Source: Prosthecobacter debontii
GTDB taxonomy: Bacteria; Verrucomicrobiota; Verrucomicrobiia; Verrucomicrobiales; Akkermansiaceae
Length of the DNA stretch: 19,469 nt
Assembly: GCA_945883455.1 (NCBI GenBank)
Contig: CAMCXJ010000019.1
Coordinates: 1-19,469 of the forward strand
Reading direction: 5' to 3'
Shown here: positions 1 through 6,529 of the stretch, one piece after another
How positions within the stretch are numbered: the first letter of the stretch is position 1
Layout of the letters: every line of letters starts with the position of its first letter
Notes under the pieces: model-generated
Told to the model about the DNA's origin: nothing
What the model saw: the letters and a program-made list of their open reading frames with translations, nothing else
The model's database searches: none
Program-made: the position numbers and the translations under genes

Positions 1-103
1 AAAAAGACTCCATAAAAAACGGTTGCCCCTTAGCTGACAGAAACCACCGGAAAATCCAAAACCGAGAGCTTGAGGAGTGGCTTGGGATGGGGTAGCATGA
101 GGA

Positions 104-702
104 ATGAAGGAGGAATGCAAACGCAGCGCGCAGCAAAAAATCGATTTTACAGACAATCCCCTTGCCCAGAGGATTCTCAAAGAAGGGCTTGCGATACAGG
201 ACAGATTTTCCGCCTAGCCGGTTTATGCGAGAACAGGCAAAGGCTACCTGAAAAGCGCAGGCGTCAGTGAGATCGCGGAGGCAAAGCTGGCCATGAAACG
301 GGAGAGTTCACCGGTGCCATGAAGACGGCATGGATCAAGGATGTGCCTTGGGAATAGGTCGTATGGCAGAACGAACAGCTATGCCTCGCGCGCAAAGCGC
401 ATCACGGCCCGACATCCGATGGTCACGAGGACACAAGGGCGCTACGGAACGCGCACCATCGCGATGAGTTCGATCTGCCCGAACTCGCCGATTTCTGCCG
501 TAAATGCCACCGCATGGCACCGTTCACGAACTACAACGGCAACACCTTTTCGGCGATCATGAGGGTGATCATTGATGACGCCGGATTTCCAACCGACCGC
601 AGGGTGCTGGCGAGAAGCCTTGCCGGTCACATCGTGGCCGGGGTCGCGGAGGAAGGCGAAGTCGAGGCCTTCCGGGAACTTTGCGCGAAGCTGGGCGGCT
701 GA
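104..702 (+). pseudogene. Decayed unrecognised coding region
   Basis: I do not recognise a family here. A frame starting at ATG 104 gives a plausible soluble protein (MKEECKRSAQQ..., then DFTDNPLAQRILKEGLAIQD) up to an in-frame TAG at 215-217. The same frame reads on sensibly (KGYLKSAGVSEIAEAKLAMK) to a stop near 320. The neighbouring frame then continues with protein-like text (GEFTGAMKTAWIKDVPWE), meets a TAG at 355-357, and stays open from 358 to the TGA at 700-702, where it ends with LARSLAGHIVAGVAEEGEVE and AFRELCAKLGG. Two stops and one frame change in 600 bases suggest one broken gene rather than several small ones. It runs toward lysA and stops 8 bases short of the lysA stop codon. 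Alternatives are a short real gene at 514-702 or non-coding sequence; evidence is codon-level plausibility only. Confidence 0.35.
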
Positions 703-710
703 TTTGCCTT

Positions 711-2000
711 TTACAGCTCGCCCTCGATCAGATCCTCCAGCGTCTGGCGCTTGCGGATCAGGGTTGCATCGCCGCCCTCCACTAAAATTTCAGCGGCCAG
801 TGGGCGGGAGTTGTAGTTCGAGGCCATCGCAAATCCATAGGCTCCGGCGGACATCAGCGCGACGGCGTCGCCGGGCTGGAAATCGGGCAGGGGCCTGTCC
901 TGGCAGAAAAAGTCGCCACTTTCGCAGATCGGGCCGACGACATCTACCTTGGTGAGTTCGGCGGAGGTAGGCTCGGTGAGCGGGACGATCTCGTGGTGAC
1001 CTTCGTAAAGGGCGGGGCGGATCAGGTCGTTCATGCCCGCATCGACGATCTTGAAGGTTTTCGCGGAACCCTTTTTCTCGTAGAGGCAGCGGGTGACGAG
1101 GACACCGGCGTTGCCGACGATGTAGCGGCCGGGTTCCAGCAGGATTTTCAGGCCGAGATCCTTGATGCGGGGGACGAGTTCCTGGCCGTATTTTTCGATG
1201 GTGAGCGGGCGTTCGCTTTCGTCCTTGGAAGACCACCAATCGGGTTTGCCGGAACTCAGGGAATCCTGATAGACGATGCCGATGCCGCCGCCGATGGACC
1301 AGAACTCGATCCCGTGCTTCGCCTTGAGAGCGGTCACCATCGGGATGACCTTTTCCACCGCCTCGATGAACGGGTCGATGGAGGTGAGTTGCGAGCCGAT
1401 ATGCATCTGCAGGCCGCGGAGGCGGATGTGGGGGAGTTCCGCGGCGGCGCGGGCGTAGAGATCCGGGATGGCGGTGAAATCGACGCCGAACTTGTTCTCG
1501 CTCTTGCCGGTGGAGATGTATTTGTGGGTCTTTGCGTCCACGTTGGGGTTCACGCGGACGGCGGCGGGAGCAATTTTCCCGAGCTCACCGGCGACCTCGT
1601 TGAGATAGCGAAGCTCTTCCTCGCTCTCGACGTTGAAAGAGTAGATGCCCTGTTCGAGCGCGTAGATGATTTCCTCACGGGTCTTGCCGACACCGGCGAA
1701 GGTGCAGTGGGCGGGATCTCCGCCGGCCTTGATCACGCGGAAAAGTTCGCCGCCCGAGACGATGTCGAAGCCCGCGCCTTTGGTGGCGAGCAGGCGGAGG
1801 ACGGAGAGGTTGGAGTTCGCCTTGACCGCGTAGGCGACCTCGTGATCGACGCCCGCCATCGCCTTGTCAAGGCGGGTGAAATGGTCGGTGATCGTCCCCG
1901 CCGAATACACGTAGAGGGGCGTGCCGTGTTCGGCAGCGAGCGACTTCAGGGAAACGTCTTCGCAGAACAGCTCGCCGTTTTTGTAGGAAAAGCCGTGCAT
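711..2000 (-). CDS. lysA: Diaminopimelate decarboxylase
   Basis: The PLP-dependent, fold-III enzyme that decarboxylates meso-diaminopimelate to L-lysine, the last step of lysine synthesis, in the cytosol. At 429 residues it has the normal length. Visible landmarks in order: Schiff-base lysine K60 in AYAVKANSN, HIGSQ at 200-204, the phosphate-binding GGG at 237-239, EPGR at 289-292, the catalytic cysteine C359 in the CESGD motif contributed across the dimer, and the PLP/substrate tyrosine region GAYGFAMASNYNSRP at 386-400. The segment between GGGIGI and the EPGR motif carries a tryptophan-rich insert (residues 243-268) compared with the usual GGGLGI-xY form. It starts 12 bases after the rpmB stop codon, so it is probably co-transcribed with efp and rpmB. 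The start ATG is the first after that stop; no strong Shine-Dalgarno sequence is present, although GTAGGCAG lies just upstream. Confidence 0.96.
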   Translation of the reverse strand: MHGFSYKNGELFCEDVSLKSLAAEHGTPLYVYSAGTITDHFTRLDKAMAGVDHEVAYAVKANSNLSVLRLLATKGAGFDIVSGGELFRVIKAGGDPAHCTFAGVGKTREEIIYALEQGIYSFNVESEEELRYLNEVAGELGKIAPAAVRVNPNVDAKTHKYISTGKSENKFGVDFTAIPDLYARAAAELPHIRLRGLQMHIGSQLTSIDPFIEAVEKVIPMVTALKAKHGIEFWSIGGGIGIVYQDSLSSGKPDWWSSKDESERPLTIEKYGQELVPRIKDLGLKILLEPGRYIVGNAGVLVTRCLYEKKGSAKTFKIVDAGMNDLIRPALYEGHHEIVPLTEPTSAELTKVDVVGPICESGDFFCQDRPLPDFQPGDAVALMSAGAYGFAMASNYNSRPLAAEILVEGGDATLIRKRQTLEDLIEGEL

Positions 2001-2012
2001 GGCTGCCTACTT

Positions 2013-2279
2013 TTACTTAACGAGACCCGCTTTTTTCAGCGTCACGAAGGCGCCGTTCTTGTTGATGGTCTTCAACGCGCGGCAGCTCAGCTTGATGCGC
2101 ATGAACTTGTTCAGCTCGGGCACCCAGATGCGCTTGGTCTGGAGGTTTGGTGAAACAGTGCGCTTCACGACCTTGGTGACGTGACGACCGATACCGCCCT
2201 TTTTCTTGGCCAAGCCGGAGCGATGGATTCTGCCGCCGGAGCGGACGCGGGTGCCTCTGATACTACAAATACGTGCCAT
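2013..2279 (-). CDS. rpmB: 50S ribosomal protein bL28
   Basis: Structural protein of the large ribosomal subunit. The 88-residue product has the family signature: an N-terminal MARICSIRGTR block (compare the family's V/I-C-x-x-x-G-K/T), a basic linker rich in Lys/Arg, then PNLQTKRIWVPE at about residues 44-55 matching the PNLQxxRxWV core, and an RIKLSCRALKTI segment followed by a C-terminal KKAGLVK. It lacks the zinc-ribbon CxxC pairs found in some bL28 proteins; only C5 and C66 are present. The gene sits between efp (about 80 bases upstream) and lysA (12 bases downstream) on the same strand. In many bacteria rpmB is next to rpmG; no bL33 gene is visible here. Confidence 0.95.
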   Translation of the reverse strand: MARICSIRGTRVRSGGRIHRSGLAKKKGGIGRHVTKVVKRTVSPNLQTKRIWVPELNKFMRIKLSCRALKTINKNGAFVTLKKAGLVK

Positions 2280-2362
2280 AATGAAAATTGGTTAGCGGAG
2301 GGCGGAGAATGGCTTGGGATTTCAAGCCGTCAAGACGAATCCTCGCAGAAAAATCAGGAATT

Positions 2363-2932
2363 TCAGTCGTTCGAGCGGCCTTGGTAGGAGCCGTCTTCCG
2401 TTTTCACGGAGATGCGCTCCCCTTTATTGATGAAAAGCGGGACGTTGACGTTGAGACCGGTTTCCATGGTGGCGGGCTTGTAAACGTTGTTGGCGGAGTC
2501 GCCCTTCACTCCTTCCGAGGACTCGGCGACGGTCATCACCATGGTGAGCGGGAGCTCGATGCTTACCACCAGGCCGTCCGCAATCATAAGGGTATAGGCT
2601 TGCCCTTCGATGAGATAATCCTTCACGCCTTCGATGAGATCCGCGTAAACGACCATGTCATCGTAGGTCTCCGGGTGGAGGAAATGGTAGCCCTCGGTGT
2701 CTTTGTAGGAATACTCGTGCGCGATTTTCTCAAGATGGACGCCTTCGAGCGAGTCGTTCGAGGTCAGGCGGAGGTTGGAGACCTTCTTGCTGGCGACGCT
2801 GCGGATCGACATCTGCACGTAGGACGCCATGCGCGGAGGTGTCTTGAGCTCGTGCTCGATGACGAGGCAGACCTCGTTGTTGTGGCGGACTGCATGTCCC
2901 TTGCGGAGGTTGATTACGTTGACGCTGGCCAT
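2363..2932 (-). CDS. efp: Elongation factor P
   Basis: Translation factor that binds between the P and E sites and rescues ribosomes stalled at polyproline stretches. The 189-residue protein shows the three-domain layout: an N-terminal KOW-like beta domain (about 1-64), a central OB domain (about 65-128, with the IELPLTMVMTV strand) and a C-terminal OB domain beginning near GVKGDSANN and containing PATMETGLNVNVPLFI and ending ERISVKTEDGSYQGRSND. The tip of the functional loop in domain I reads KTPPRMASYVQ (residues 30-40), so there is no lysine where PGKG carries the modified lysine of E. coli; R34 sits at the tip instead, after two prolines. The C-terminal domain matches EF-P rather than the YeiP paralogue, but the loop looks closer to YeiP or to Arg-type EF-P. 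First gene of the efp-rpmB-lysA group, about 90 bases after the hydrolase gene. Confidence 0.93.
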   Translation of the reverse strand: MASVNVINLRKGHAVRHNNEVCLVIEHELKTPPRMASYVQMSIRSVASKKVSNLRLTSNDSLEGVHLEKIAHEYSYKDTEGYHFLHPETYDDMVVYADLIEGVKDYLIEGQAYTLMIADGLVVSIELPLTMVMTVAESSEGVKGDSANNVYKPATMETGLNVNVPLFINKGERISVKTEDGSYQGRSND

Positions 2933-3025
2933 AATGGTGGGCGCGATGGGTAGGGGAGGAAGCAGGGGTTGGCAAGGGATTTTGGAGAGTGACGAGTGCC
3001 GGGTGAGAAGTGGGAGATGGAAGGA

Positions 3026-3964
3026 TCAGCGTCCTGTCCCGTTGCCCGGAGTGATCACCTCGTTAAGCCATTTGCGCGCCCGAACACGGTAAACGCTCTC
3101 GCGGTGCATCCAAAGATCGGTGTGCGGGTGAAGGTAAGGTCCTTCCGGGATGTTGAAGATTTCCGTCGTCGGCACATCCAGAAAGGTGAAATTGGCGAGG
3201 TCGAGGTGATCGACCAGATACCCGTCCCTCACTGCTGTCGCATCCTGCCCGCAGATGAGCACAGGTCGCCCCTTGAGCCGCGCCAGCCGCCCTAACGCCG
3301 AGTCCCGGTCGCTCCCGGGGTATGCCCAGGTTTTCTGCCCGTCGAAGTGGTCGTGGGTAAACATTCCCTTCCAAAGTGCGGCGATTTCATCGTCGGCCAG
3401 CCCTATGTAGCTTGAACCGATCGCTCCGCGGGAAAAGCCGCAGATGATGACATTTTCCGGGTCGCCGCCGAATTCGCTGCAGATGCGCGGCAGGTTGATC
3501 TTGCAGTATTCGACCGTCGCCTCCCTGTCGCCCCACCACGTGACGGCGTTGCTTTTGCGTCCCACTTCCACGTAAGGCATCGCCACCCAGATGAATCCTT
3601 GCCCACCGCTCATCCCGTAGCCCAAATTCGCGTCCTTCACCTCGCCGCTACCTTTCCCCGGAGGAAACCTGTTTCCCGTGTATTCCACGATGACCGGGAA
3701 CTTGCCTCCCGATTTCCAGTCCACCGGCAAATAGAGGGCGTGATATACCTCCGTATCCTTGTATTCCGGCGCCACCTGCCGGACGCGCCGGCCTGCGGCG
3801 GGTTCCTCCGATGTCATTTCGGGTGTGACGAGATCCTTCGTTCCCGGATTTTCATCGGCACTCACCGGGGATGTGAAAAAAGAAACCGAGACGACGATGG
3901 ACAAGGGCACGTAATCAAGTGCGTTGATCTTCGGCCGGATGAGCGAAGTGACCGAGGTAGGCAT
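3026..3964 (-). CDS. Secreted alpha/beta hydrolase
   Basis: A 312-residue exported hydrolase of unknown substrate. Residues 15-36 form a hydrophobic segment ending SPVSA|DE, a credible signal peptide after an unusually long charged n-region. Domain features: strand FPVIVEYTGNRFPPG (89-103), likely carrying the oxyanion-hole region, and a nucleophile elbow ICGFSRGAIGSS in which S178 sits in G-F-S-R-G. A later strand reads GRPVLICGQDATAVRDGY (232-249), where an Asp could be the acid, and a C-terminal YLHPHTDLW (277-285) offers H279 or H281 as the catalytic histidine. This layout resembles esterase/dienelactone-hydrolase or acetyl-xylan-esterase-like proteins that are abundant in Verrucomicrobia and Planctomycetes; the exact family is not assignable by eye. 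It starts 24 bases after the ribBA stop, with AAAGGG upstream of the ATG as a ribosome-binding site, so it may ride on the ribBA transcript. Confidence 0.8.
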   Translation of the reverse strand: MPTSVTSLIRPKINALDYVPLSIVVSVSFFTSPVSADENPGTKDLVTPEMTSEEPAAGRRVRQVAPEYKDTEVYHALYLPVDWKSGGKFPVIVEYTGNRFPPGKGSGEVKDANLGYGMSGGQGFIWVAMPYVEVGRKSNAVTWWGDREATVEYCKINLPRICSEFGGDPENVIICGFSRGAIGSSYIGLADDEIAALWKGMFTHDHFDGQKTWAYPGSDRDSALGRLARLKGRPVLICGQDATAVRDGYLVDHLDLANFTFLDVPTTEIFNIPEGPYLHPHTDLWMHRESVYRVRARKWLNEVITPGNGTGR

Positions 3965-3988
3965 GGGTATTTTTCCCTTTGAAATGAA

Positions 3989-5188
3989 TTAGAGCGTGTG
4001 CCCCATCCTGATCCGCTTGGTCTCCAGATATTTCTGGTTGTGCTCGTTTGCAGGTAGTGAAAGGGGGAGTTGCTCGGTGATTTCGAGGCCGTAGCCTTCG
4101 AGGCCGACGACTTTTTTGGGGTTGTTGGTGAGGAGCTTGATGCGGCGGACGCCGAGGTCGTGGAGGATCTGGGCGCCCATGCCGTAATCGCGCAGGTCGG
4201 AGGCGAAGCCGAGTTTCTCGTTGGCCTCGATGGTGTCGAATCCCTGCTCCTGGAGCTTGTAGGCGTGGATTTTCGCGGGCAGGCCGATGCCGCGGCCTTC
4301 CTGGCGGAGGTAAAGGAGGACGCCGCCCTCCTCGGAAATGCGTTGCATCGCGGCGGCGAGCTGCGGGCCGCAATCGCAGCGCTGGGAGTGGAACACATCG
4401 CCGGTGAGGCATTCGGAATGGACGCGGACGAGGGTCGGTTTCTCGGGATCGATCTCACCTTTTGTGAGGGCGAGGTGGTGGGAATCGTCGAGGGAAACGG
4501 TGTAGAGGTGGCAGTCGAAATCGCCGAACTCGGTGGGCATGAGGATGGTCTGGTCGCGCTTCACGAATTTCTCGGAGCGGCGGCGGTATTCGATGAGTTG
4601 GGCGATGGTGCAGGCCTTGAGGCCGTGCTTTTCCTGGTATTCGCCGAGCTCGCCGACGCGGGCCATGGTGCCGTCCTCGCCCATGATCTCACAGATTGCG
4701 CCGACGGGCGGGAGTCCGGCGAGGGTGGCGAGGTCGATGGCGGCTTCGGTGTGGCCGGCGCGGCGGAGGACACCGCCGGGCATGGCTTGGAGCGGGAAAA
4801 TGTGGCCGGGTTTCACCAAGTCCTCGGCGTGAGCTGCGGGATCGGCGAGGAGGCGGATCGTGAGGGCGCGGTCGGCGGCGGAGATGCCGGTGGTGATGCC
4901 CTTGGCGGCGTCCACGGAGACGGTGAAGGCGGTTTTCATGCCCTCATGGTTGCGGCGGGTCATCTGGGGAAGGTCGAGTTCCTCGGCGCGCTCCGCAGAA
5001 AGGGGCGCGCAGATCAGCCCGCGGCCGTGGATCGCCATGAAGTTCACCATCTCGCTCGTGCAGAGCGAGGCGGCTCCGATCAGGTCGGCCTCGTTCTCGC
5101 GGTTTGGATCGTCGGCGACGATCACGAGTTTTCCGGCGGCGATTTCGGCGATGATCTCGCTGATGGGGTGGAAAATGAGAGAATGCAT
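3989..5188 (-). CDS. ribBA: RibBA: DHBP synthase / GTP cyclohydrolase II
   Basis: Bifunctional cytosolic enzyme opening both branches of riboflavin synthesis. The N-terminal half (about 8-205) makes 3,4-dihydroxy-2-butanone 4-phosphate from ribulose 5-phosphate. It shows DDPNRENEADL (26-36, acidic metal-binding loop), TGISAADR (100-107) and RAGHTEAAIDL (143-153). The C-terminal half (about 212-399) is GTP cyclohydrolase II, with zinc ligands C260, C271 and C273 in SECLTGDVFHSQRCDCG, the RQEGRGIGL motif at 295-303 and the LLTNNPKK segment at 352-359. Both active sites look intact and the 399-residue length is standard. No FMN riboswitch fits in the 43-base gap to yqgE. Other rib genes are not in the window. 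Confidence 0.96.
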   Translation of the reverse strand: MHSLIFHPISEIIAEIAAGKLVIVADDPNRENEADLIGAASLCTSEMVNFMAIHGRGLICAPLSAERAEELDLPQMTRRNHEGMKTAFTVSVDAAKGITTGISAADRALTIRLLADPAAHAEDLVKPGHIFPLQAMPGGVLRRAGHTEAAIDLATLAGLPPVGAICEIMGEDGTMARVGELGEYQEKHGLKACTIAQLIEYRRRSEKFVKRDQTILMPTEFGDFDCHLYTVSLDDSHHLALTKGEIDPEKPTLVRVHSECLTGDVFHSQRCDCGPQLAAAMQRISEEGGVLLYLRQEGRGIGLPAKIHAYKLQEQGFDTIEANEKLGFASDLRDYGMGAQILHDLGVRRIKLLTNNPKKVVGLEGYGLEITEQLPLSLPANEHNQKYLETKRIRMGHTL

Positions 5189-5200
5189 GTTTGGGTAAAA

Positions 5201-5235
5201 GCTGAAATGCTAAGAACTGAAACGCTGAAATTTAG
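5201..5235. repeat. Short tandem-like CTGAAA repeats
   Basis: The spacer between yqgE and ribBA holds three imperfect copies of the word CTGAAA(T/C)GCT, starting near 5202, 5217 and 5225. It is simple-sequence spacer material with no hairpin or motif that I can assign. Confidence 0.4.
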
Positions 5236-5798
5236 TTGAGGAAGGGATTCTGCGGGGCTTGGGAGAGGAGGTGGTGGTAGGGGGAGATGTCCTTGAGGAG
5301 TTCGTTCCAGAGGGAGAGGTCGTGGGTGCGGGAGAGCAGGGTGTGGTCGGGTTTCAGGGGGATCCAGGTGTTCCGGGTCAGCTCGTTTTCCAACTGGCCG
5401 GGCGACCATGCGGAATGTCCGATGCAAGCGCGGACAATCTGGCCTGGCATTCCGATGAGTTTCGCGGCGGCCTCGGCGGAAATGCGCGGGCGGTAGCGGA
5501 GGCCGTCGGTGTCGCTCCAGGAGAAGGAGGAAAAGGTCAGCTCGTCGGTGGCAAGCGGTCCGCCGTGGTGGACGGGGAGTTTCCGCAGAGCCTTGAACTC
5601 CGGCTCCGGCAGCAGCTCGCCGACCGTGGTTTCCGTCTTGTGGTTAATGATGGCACCCGCCGCGCCGTCGGTGGCGGTGTGTTGGGAAAGGATGATCACG
5701 GAGTGGTCGAAGGTGCCGTCGGCGAGGCTCGGCGACGCGATCAGCAACTGCCCGCGGAGCGAGAAGGATTGTTCGGATGCGGAGGAATCGTAGGCCAC
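5232..5798 (-). CDS. YqgE/AlgH family protein (UPF0301)
   Basis: DUF179 protein of 188 residues, the normal family size. Family hallmarks seen: LRGQLLIASPSLADGTFDHSVI at the N terminus (14-35), GAAGAIINHKT (45-55), PVHHGGP at 75-81 and the strongly conserved GHSAWSPGQLENEL at 127-140 followed by a conserved Trp at 145. The biochemical role is unsettled; AlgH was linked to alginate regulation in Pseudomonas and structures suggest a binding rather than catalytic role. No signal peptide is present. It lies on the same strand as ribBA, 43 bases upstream, and behind the multi-hairpin repeat at 5837-5940. Confidence 0.92.
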   Translation of the reverse strand: MAYDSSASEQSFSLRGQLLIASPSLADGTFDHSVIILSQHTATDGAAGAIINHKTETTVGELLPEPEFKALRKLPVHHGGPLATDELTFSSFSWSDTDGLRYRPRISAEAAAKLIGMPGQIVRACIGHSAWSPGQLENELTRNTWIPLKPDHTLLSRTHDLSLWNELLKDISPYHHLLSQAPQNPFLN

Positions 5799-5836
5799 GC
5801 GCGAAACATCATGCCTGCGGTGGAATACTTCAAGGA

Positions 5837-5940
5837 CGGAGCGTAGGCTTCAGCCTACCATGGGTCAGGGACTTTAGTCCCATCTGCAGGAGATGGGGAC
5901 TGAAGTCCCCATGCCTCGGTATGCTGAAGCATACGCTCCG
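5837..5940. repeat. Multi-hairpin palindromic element, 104 bp
   Basis: A compact symmetrical block between genes. The outer arms are GGAGCGTAGGCTTCAGCC.. on the left and the reverse complement GGAGCGTATGCTTCAGCA.. on the right (22-base terminal inverted repeats differing at two positions). Each arm is itself a hairpin: GTAGGCTTCAGCCTAC at 5843-5858 and GTATGCTGAAGCATAC at 5919-5934. Inside are two more: GGGACTTTAGTCCC at 5868-5881 and GGGGACTGAAGTCCCC at 5895-5910. Mismatches between left and right arms are compensated within each arm, so the fold is preserved. The design suggests a REP/MITE-like dispersed element or a structured RNA; no coding content. Confidence 0.8.
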
Positions 5941-5944
5941 ATTC

Positions 5945-6397
5945 TCAGAAATCCCTGCGGCAGCGTTCCTCGGGTTTCACAGGGTTTCCGGTCTCGCCGA
6001 CGGGATGGGTGAAGAGGTATTTCCAGGCATCCTCGGTGTGTGTGAAACCGAAGAATCGCTCCGGCGGCGTGGCGGAATTCATGCCCTGCCATTTCTCCGT
6101 CTGGTCGCGAGGATAGGTGACCTGGATCGCGTGGTGGCCGTAGGAGTTGAGGCGGTCGAAAAGTTCCGGCTTCGGCTCCATCAGCCAGATGACGAGATAG
6201 CCGCTGGCTTTCACGCGGGTATCGACCGAGGCGAACTGGTTGTCGGCGGGCTTGCCCTTGCGGCTGAAGACGTAGTTGATCTCAGGATGCTCCTTCGTCC
6301 GCTTGTCGATCTCCGAGGCGCGGGCGGTGAGGGTGAACCTTTTTCCATCGGCAAGGAGAGGGGAGGTGAGGGCGAGGAGGAGAAGGAGGGTTTTCAT
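5945..6397 (-). CDS. Small secreted protein of unknown function
   Basis: I do not recognise a family. The reading frame is open from 6526, but the internal ATG at 6397 is chosen because it begins a textbook signal peptide, MKTLLLLLALTSPLLADG, cleaved near residue 16-17. It also follows an AAAAGG sequence about ten bases upstream, and the longer start would lie inside the rnr terminator region. The mature part of about 134 residues is mixed alpha/beta with GYLVIWLMEPKPELFDRL (66-83) and YGHHAIQVTYPRDQTEKW (86-103). The strand-then-HAIQVxY pattern resembles the front part of a Rossmann or alpha/beta-hydrolase-type domain, yet no nucleophile elbow follows. The stop codon lies only five bases from the end of the 104-bp hairpin element, so the gene may be a truncated version of a longer protein. 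Periplasmic or extracellular location is inferred. Confidence 0.65.
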   Translation of the reverse strand: MKTLLLLLALTSPLLADGKRFTLTARASEIDKRTKEHPEINYVFSRKGKPADNQFASVDTRVKASGYLVIWLMEPKPELFDRLNSYGHHAIQVTYPRDQTEKWQGMNSATPPERFFGFTHTEDAWKYLFTHPVGETGNPVKPEERCRRDF

Positions 6398-6416
6398 GGG
6401 GTGAAACCTTTTGAGT

Positions 6417-6433
6417 GCGGCGAGAATCGCCGC
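6417..6433. other. GC-rich hairpin GCGGCGA-GAA-TCGCCGC
   Basis: A perfect 7-bp stem with a 3-base loop, placed in the leader of the small secreted gene, 20 bases upstream of its ATG. On the plus strand it is followed by TTTT, so it could also terminate stray plus-strand transcripts. Its stem is identical to that of the rnr terminator hairpin at 6503-6520, which points to a duplicated or dispersed motif. Confidence 0.6.
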
Positions 6434-6490
6434 TTTTGTATCCTTAAGCGGGACGTAGGGAAAGGCGGCGAGTTGAAGGATGTGCAGGCT

Positions 6491-6520
6491 AAAAAAATGA
6501 AAGCGGCGAAACATCGCCGC
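6491..6520 (-). terminator. Intrinsic terminator after rnr
   Basis: Nine bases after the rnr stop codon the minus-strand RNA folds into GCGGCGA, loop TGTT, TCGCCGC (7 perfect base pairs, 6503-6520), followed by TTTCATTTTTTT. This is a good rho-independent terminator, and it separates rnr from the downstream secreted-protein/yqgE/ribBA genes. Confidence 0.8.
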
Positions 6521-6529
6521 AGTCAAAAG

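Noticed and set aside
993..2153. Long plus-strand open frame (386 codons) opposite lysA
   Set aside because: Antisense shadow of lysA and rpmB; the composition is the mirror of a high-GC coding strand and lysA has all its motifs.
5189..5231. Possible FMN riboswitch before ribBA
   Set aside because: The gap is only 43 bases of simple CTGAAA repeats; none of the conserved RFN stems fit.
5945..6526. Longer 193-residue start for the small secreted protein
   Set aside because: The extra 43 residues are encoded across the rnr terminator hairpin, and the internal ATG at 6397 starts a clean signal peptide.
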